Positions 6,664-9,830 of a DNA stretch of 9,830 nt are shown piece after piece (the stretch's first letter is position 1; each line of letters begins with the position of its first letter). The position numbers were made by a program, and so were the translations under genes. Origin of the DNA: Burkholderiales bacterium (GTDB lineage: Bacteria; Pseudomonadota; Gammaproteobacteria; Burkholderiales; Burkholderiaceae_C); contig CANHBY010000017.1 of the NCBI GenBank assembly GCA_947458895.1, forward strand, positions 1-9,830, in the 5' to 3' direction. The notes under the pieces were generated by a model. The model saw only the letters and a list, made by a program, of their open reading frames with translations. It was not told the DNA's origin and searched no databases.

Positions 6664-6793
6664 TGGCATTGACTGCGCTAGCCGCCTGGGCTGGAGGCAG
6701 CACCAAAGGGCCTTTTTGGCCACACCCCACCAGGGTGATGATGGCCGCCAAGGCAATCATGGCGCGATGCATCCCCTGCGTCACTGTGGACAT
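6566..6793 (-). CDS. lptM: Small outer-membrane lipoprotein LptM (YifL family)
   Basis: LptM of E. coli helps assembly of the LptD/LptE lipopolysaccharide translocon at the outer membrane. The 75-residue product has a signal peptide ending in the lipobox LVGC followed by GQKGPLVLPP, the hallmark CGxKGPLYxP sequence of this family; the +2 residue is glycine, consistent with outer-membrane sorting. Start choice is uncertain: ATG 6793 gives a 23-residue signal peptide, ATG 6772 gives a 16-residue one with a histidine-arginine n-region; ATG 6760 would leave no charged residue. Divergent placement against cyaY is as in E. coli, but the usual downstream partner (dapF in E. coli, lysA in many beta-proteobacteria) is absent; instead the last 30 or so codons run antisense over the end of the unknown gene. 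That poorly conserved tail is arginine-rich. It is too short for many gene finders and easily missed. Confidence 0.82.
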   Translation of the reverse strand: MSTVTQGMHRAMIALAAIITLVGCGQKGPLVLPPAQAASAVNAIREPLLGHRLDPSTRMAQIKPRMRPMSRRAFR

Positions 6794-6851
6794 CAGCCCG
6801 CCGGATAAACTTGAATTTAATTTCATTGTGAAAAAACACCCCATGCCTGTG
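6794..6851. promoter_or_regulatory. Divergent lptM-cyaY promoter region
   Basis: This 58-base spacer contains the most AT-rich stretch nearby (about 6805-6840), which suits promoter sequences for both genes. Rightward, TGGACA at about 6786-6791 and TTGAAT about 18 bases later are a possible -35/-10 pair; TTTAAT nearby is another -10 candidate. No single promoter can be chosen by eye. cyaY lacks a clear Shine-Dalgarno sequence. Confidence 0.35.
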
Positions 6852-7178
6852 ATGCTGACGGACTCCGAATACCACACTGCGGCCCAAGCCACGCTTGATC
6901 ATATCGAAGCGCAAGTTGATCGATGGCTTGAACAGGACCTGATCGACATCGACACCCACCGAACCGGCGGCTTGTTGGAGCTGACCTTCCCTAACCGCAG
7001 CCAGATCATCATCAACACCCAGCCTCCACTGCATGAGCTCTGGGTGGCGGCAAGGTCAGGGGGGTTCCATTACAAACACATCAGCGGCGAGTGGCGCAAT
7101 ACGCGTGACCACTCTCCTCTGCTGGAGGCTCTCTCCGCCTGCGCCAGTGAACAAGCTGGCATCGCCCTGGTGTTCTAA
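6852..7178 (+). CDS. cyaY: Iron donor protein CyaY (bacterial frataxin)
   Basis: A small cytoplasmic protein that binds iron and modulates iron-sulphur cluster assembly on IscS/IscU. The 108-residue product matches the family's length of about 105-110. It starts MLTDSEYH, followed by an acidic first helix (DHIEAQVDRWLEQDLIDID), then the conserved core GGLLELTFPNRSQIIIN with PPLHELWVAARSGGFHY, and ends CASEQAGIALVF. The conserved tryptophan in HELWVAA and the NRSQIIIN strand are characteristic. An in-frame ATG at 6843 would add three residues (MPV); I prefer 6852 by comparison with the E. coli N-terminus, but both lack a clear ribosome binding site. The much longer open frame from 6663 is not real, since it runs antisense through lptM. 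It is divergent from lptM and convergent with mrcA. Confidence 0.93.
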   Translation: MLTDSEYHTAAQATLDHIEAQVDRWLEQDLIDIDTHRTGGLLELTFPNRSQIIINTQPPLHELWVAARSGGFHYKHISGEWRNTRDHSPLLEALSACASEQAGIALVF

Positions 7179-7200
7179 GGGGCCGTTAATGGGGGGCAAC

Positions 7201-7225
7201 CCCAACGACTGCCACAGTCGCTGGG
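7201..7225. terminator. Hairpin between the convergent cyaY and mrcA ends
   Basis: CGACTG (7206-7211) and CAGTCG (7215-7220) pair perfectly across a CCA triloop, and the stem is extended by CCCA (7201-7204) with TGGG (7222-7225) after one mismatch. It lies 22 bases past the cyaY stop and 50 bases past the mrcA stop, a good place for a two-way terminator. There is no T-run on either strand, so intrinsic termination would be weak; it may instead protect 3' ends. Confidence 0.4.
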
Positions 7226-7275
7226 ATTGCCACCAGTCATCAGATCCGCCCCCCTGGCTCAGAAGACGATCTCGT

Positions 7276-9648
7276 TCAGCGCGAGAAAAGGTCCAAAATA
7301 CTTCGACGCTCGTCTTCCTCTGGAGGTTCGGCGGCAGGCGCGTCTCGGTTTTCATTGGTTCCCAGATTCGTGACGCCTTGGTTTCGAGTGAACTCCTCAA
7401 AGAACCACTCGCCATTGACATTCACAACACCCTCCGGCGCGGTCGGCTCTGATACCGGAACCCCCTTGAGCGCCACCGCCATGAAGTCGATCCAGATGGG
7501 TAACGCAAGCCCACCACCTGTTTCCCTGTCACCCAGTTTCCTCGGGATGTCATAGCCCACCCAAGCTACCGCGACCAAGCTACGTTGGTAGCCCGCAAAC
7601 CAGGCATCATTGGAGTCATTGGTCGTGCCGGTCTTGCCGTACAAATCGGTGCGCTTCAGTGCCGCGGAAGCGCGTGCTGCTGTCCCTGAGCGGGTTACTT
7701 CTTGCAAAAGGCTGTTCATGATGAATGCATTTCGCGCATCAAGAGTGCGCGATGATTCGTTCGTTTTGGAGGGCGGAAACTCGTTCAAAACTCGGCCGCT
7801 GGAGTCCGTGATTTTGCTGATGAGTATGGGCGTTACGCGGTAGCCGCCATTGGCAAACACCGAATAGGCTGAGGCCATTTGCAGCGGTGTTACCGAGCCC
7901 GCTCCAAGGGCCATGGTGAGGTAAGCAGGATGCTTCCCGGGCTCAAAACCGAAGCGACCAATCCAAGTCTGTGCGTACCCTGGGCTGATTGCATTCAGGA
8001 CCCGAATCGAGACCATGTTTTTGGACTTGGCCAGCGCACGTCGCATGGTCATGGGGCCCTCAAAAGTGCCATCGTAGTTCTTCGGCTCCCAGGGCCTGCC
8101 CCCGGTTATTCCGGGGCCAAAAAATAGCGGCGCGTCATTGATGACAGTCGCAGGGGTGAAGCCCTTTTCCAGGGCGGCAGAGTAGATGAATGGCTTGAAG
8201 CTCGAGCCAGGTTGCCGCCAAGCTTGAGTCACATGGTTGAATTTGCTCTTGGAATAGTCAAACCCACCCACCATGGCCCGAATGGCGCCCGTTTGAGGAT
8301 CCAGTGCAACGAAGGCTCCCTCCACCTCAGGCAACTGGGTGATGGCCCATTCCGTCCGATTGAGTTTCACCAAGCGAATGATCGACCCCACCTTGATCTG
8401 AACGTTCGGATTTCCCTGTTTGGACAGACCTGAAGCCACAGGCTTGAGCCCATCGCCCACAACGGTCACTGAGTCCCCGTTTTGCAACACGGCCACGACC
8501 TTGCGTGGATTGAGCTCAACGACCACCCCAGCGCGCAGATCGTCGTTGTCAGGGTGGTCACTCAAAGCCTCACCAATCCTGCTGTCCCAATCCTTCGGAT
8601 TTGGGGGTAGCTCCACAAAATCCTCTGGCCCCCGATAAGCTTGGCGACGCTCGTAATCCATGATCCCCTTGCGCAGTGCTCGGTAGGCTGCAGCCTGCTG
8701 CACTGAGTCGATCGTGAGATAGGCATTCAGGCCCCTCGAGTATGCAGCCTCGCCGTATTGGTTGAAGATCAGCTGCCTTGCGGTCTCGGTTGAGTACGCA
8801 GCATGGTTGAGGTTGTCCTGACTATCGCGGTACTTCAAGGGCTGAGCCTTGGCCTCATCATGCTCGGCTGGAGTGATGAAACCGTTTTCAAGCATGCGCT
8901 CAATGATGTAGAGCTGCCGGCGAGTCGCGCGCTTTGGGTTTGCCAATGGGTTGTAAGCAGAGGGCGCCTTTGGCAGGCCTGCCAGCATCGCAGCCTCCGC
9001 AACAGTCACATCCTTCAGGGGCTTGCCAAAGTAAATTTCACAAGCCGAAGCAAACCCATAGGCATGCTTCCCCAGGAAGATCTGGTTCATATAGACCTCC
9101 AGAATCTGATCCTTGGACAGCTGTTGCTCGATCTTCAGTGCCAGCAAAATTTCATAAATCTTTCGGGTGAAGGTTCGCTCACTGGACAAATAAAAGTTCC
9201 GAGCCAACTGCATGGTGATGGTCGATGCCCCCTGGCTGCGCGTCTCGCCGAGGTTCGACAAGCCTGCCCGCACGATCCCCACATAATCCACGCCGCTGTG
9301 TTGATAGAAGCGCGAGTCCTCAATGGCCAGCACAGCATCCTTCATGACTTTCGGGATCTGTGCTGAAGGAGTGAACAGCCGCCTTTCCTCTCCGAACTCT
9401 CCCAGCAGTATGTTGTCGCTGGAATAGATGCGCATGGGCAACTTGGGCCGGTAATCGGTGAGTCCTCCGATGTCTGGAAGGTTCCTGTTGGCCACCACCA
9501 GGGCCATGAGCAGGACCATCACGCCGGCAACCAGCCCAGCTGTCAACAAGCCAACCGACCAAAGCAATAGTTTGGTCCCTCTGTGCAGCCAACTGGCAGG
9601 GGAAGGGCGGCGATTGTTTGGCGCGCCAGTTTGTTTCGGTGGGCTCAT
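7276..9648 (-). CDS. mrcA: Penicillin-binding protein 1A (class A PBP)
   Basis: A bifunctional inner-membrane enzyme that polymerises glycan strands from lipid II and cross-links the peptides. The product is 790 residues, typical for proteobacterial PBP1A. Domains in order: a short basic cytoplasmic tail; a membrane anchor (about 27-53); a GT51 glycosyltransferase (about 75-250) with catalytic E110 in EDSRFYQHSGVD, GASTITMQLARN (140-151) and QILEVYMNQIFLG (181-193); an OB-like insert (about 340-440); and a transpeptidase (about 445-730) with SxxK S482-S-F-K485 in RQPGSSFKPF, SKN at 542-544 and KTG at 672-674. The tail after 735 is acidic and probably disordered. ATG 9648 is chosen because the cytoplasmic tail and anchor follow directly and a GGA lies six bases upstream; a longer in-frame TTG start at 9756 would add 36 unlikely residues. 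The gene is convergent with cyaY. In many proteobacteria the pilMNOPQ operon is divergent from mrcA, which cannot be tested here. Confidence 0.97.
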   Translation of the reverse strand: MSPPKQTGAPNNRRPSPASWLHRGTKLLLWSVGLLTAGLVAGVMVLLMALVVANRNLPDIGGLTDYRPKLPMRIYSSDNILLGEFGEERRLFTPSAQIPKVMKDAVLAIEDSRFYQHSGVDYVGIVRAGLSNLGETRSQGASTITMQLARNFYLSSERTFTRKIYEILLALKIEQQLSKDQILEVYMNQIFLGKHAYGFASACEIYFGKPLKDVTVAEAAMLAGLPKAPSAYNPLANPKRATRRQLYIIERMLENGFITPAEHDEAKAQPLKYRDSQDNLNHAAYSTETARQLIFNQYGEAAYSRGLNAYLTIDSVQQAAAYRALRKGIMDYERRQAYRGPEDFVELPPNPKDWDSRIGEALSDHPDNDDLRAGVVVELNPRKVVAVLQNGDSVTVVGDGLKPVASGLSKQGNPNVQIKVGSIIRLVKLNRTEWAITQLPEVEGAFVALDPQTGAIRAMVGGFDYSKSKFNHVTQAWRQPGSSFKPFIYSAALEKGFTPATVINDAPLFFGPGITGGRPWEPKNYDGTFEGPMTMRRALAKSKNMVSIRVLNAISPGYAQTWIGRFGFEPGKHPAYLTMALGAGSVTPLQMASAYSVFANGGYRVTPILISKITDSSGRVLNEFPPSKTNESSRTLDARNAFIMNSLLQEVTRSGTAARASAALKRTDLYGKTGTTNDSNDAWFAGYQRSLVAVAWVGYDIPRKLGDRETGGGLALPIWIDFMAVALKGVPVSEPTAPEGVVNVNGEWFFEEFTRNQGVTNLGTNENRDAPAAEPPEEDERRSILDLFSR

Positions 9649-9742
9649 GAGGTATCCAAGTTTGCTGACAATTATCCTTAAAACAGCCGTCCTTGGTCTG
9701 GGGTGCGGACACGGTTCAGGAGAAAGCCGACCAGCCTGTCTA
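9649..9742 (-). promoter_or_regulatory. mrcA upstream region with candidate -10
   Basis: On the minus strand, GATAAT at 9671-9676 resembles a -10 element and would start transcription close to 9664, leaving a leader of about 16 bases before the mrcA ATG. No convincing -35 was found 16-18 bases further up. The candidate matches the -10-like element in front of rnpB, GATAAT, but that is a common hexamer. Confidence 0.3.
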
Positions 9743-9830
9743 GGGCGTGTCATCAATCATCTGACCCCTGCGTGGACGGCACAAAGGGCGCAATCGAGGC
9801 GCAAAGCGCAGACGTGGTGGGTGCTCACCT
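9743..9830. mobile_element. Possible end of an insertion sequence, cut by the window edge
   Basis: After the tetranucleotide CTAG (9740-9743) the sequence reads GGGCGTGTCATCAATCATC and continues with GC-rich repetitive-looking sequence without any ORF I can assign. The terminal GGGCGTGTCAT and a CTAG junction recall IS5-type elements, which often duplicate a TA within CTAG. This is a memory-based resemblance only: no transposase is present and the other end lies outside the window. It could equally be plain intergenic sequence upstream of mrcA. Confidence 0.25.

Noticed and set aside
6663..6851. 63-residue N-terminal extension of CyaY
   Set aside because: It is antisense to lptM, and frataxin-length proteins start at 6843 or 6852.
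7191..7204. GGGG...CCCC stem as a cyaY terminator
   Set aside because: Very short stem with no T-run; the longer hairpin at 7201-7225 is a better candidate.
8803..9366. 187-residue plus-strand open frame inside mrcA
   Set aside because: Shadow of mrcA on the other strand; no recognisable motif.
9649..9756. 36-residue N-terminal extension of PBP1A from TTG 9756
   Set aside because: Proline/arginine-rich sequence unlike PBP1A; ATG 9648 with a basic tail and anchor fits the family and has a GGA upstream.

Overview
The window looks like a stretch of ordinary chromosome from a beta-proteobacterium, most likely Burkholderiales and possibly Comamonadaceae. The evidence is a high-GC sequence, protein sequences of beta-proteobacterial type (TrpE, glutamine-dependent NadE, class A PBP1A), a type-A RNase P RNA gene, and the divergent lptM/cyaY pair next to mrcA. 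The genus assignment is inference; no database search was possible.

Layout from left to right. (1) Minus strand: trpE (anthranilate synthase large subunit, GTG start), preceded about 100 bases upstream by a gene for a class I SAM-dependent methyltransferase resembling protein lysine methyltransferases. Both read toward the left edge. (2) Plus strand: nadE (glutamine-dependent NAD+ synthetase) and, 30 bases downstream, a fused NMN adenylyltransferase/Nudix hydrolase (nadM). Together they form a compact NAD synthesis and turnover operon. (3) Minus strand: rnpB, the RNA subunit of RNase P, convergent with nadM. (4) Plus strand: an unrecognised protein with one N-terminal membrane anchor, a long proline-rich linker and a small four-cysteine C-terminal domain, with the general plan of TonB/TolA proteins. 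(5) Minus strand: lptM, a small outer-membrane lipoprotein whose 3' end overlaps the 3' end of the unknown gene. (6) Plus strand: cyaY (bacterial frataxin), divergent from lptM. (7) Minus strand: mrcA (PBP1A), convergent with cyaY. The last 90 or so bases may be the start of an insertion sequence, but this is weakly supported.

Functionally, the window combines tryptophan synthesis, NAD synthesis, tRNA 5' processing, LPS-transport assembly (LptM), iron-sulphur/iron handling (CyaY) and peptidoglycan synthesis (PBP1A). No CRISPR array, tRNA, phage module or defence system is visible, and I do not see a clear previously undescribed system. The best candidates for a second look are a perfect 32-base palindrome inside the last codons of trpE, the unknown TolA/TonB-like gene beside rnpB, the nadE-nadM pairing, a 15-codon upstream ORF whose stop overlaps the trpE start, and the possible insertion-sequence end at the right edge. 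Stretches without a gene are all shorter than 200 bases; the most notable are described.
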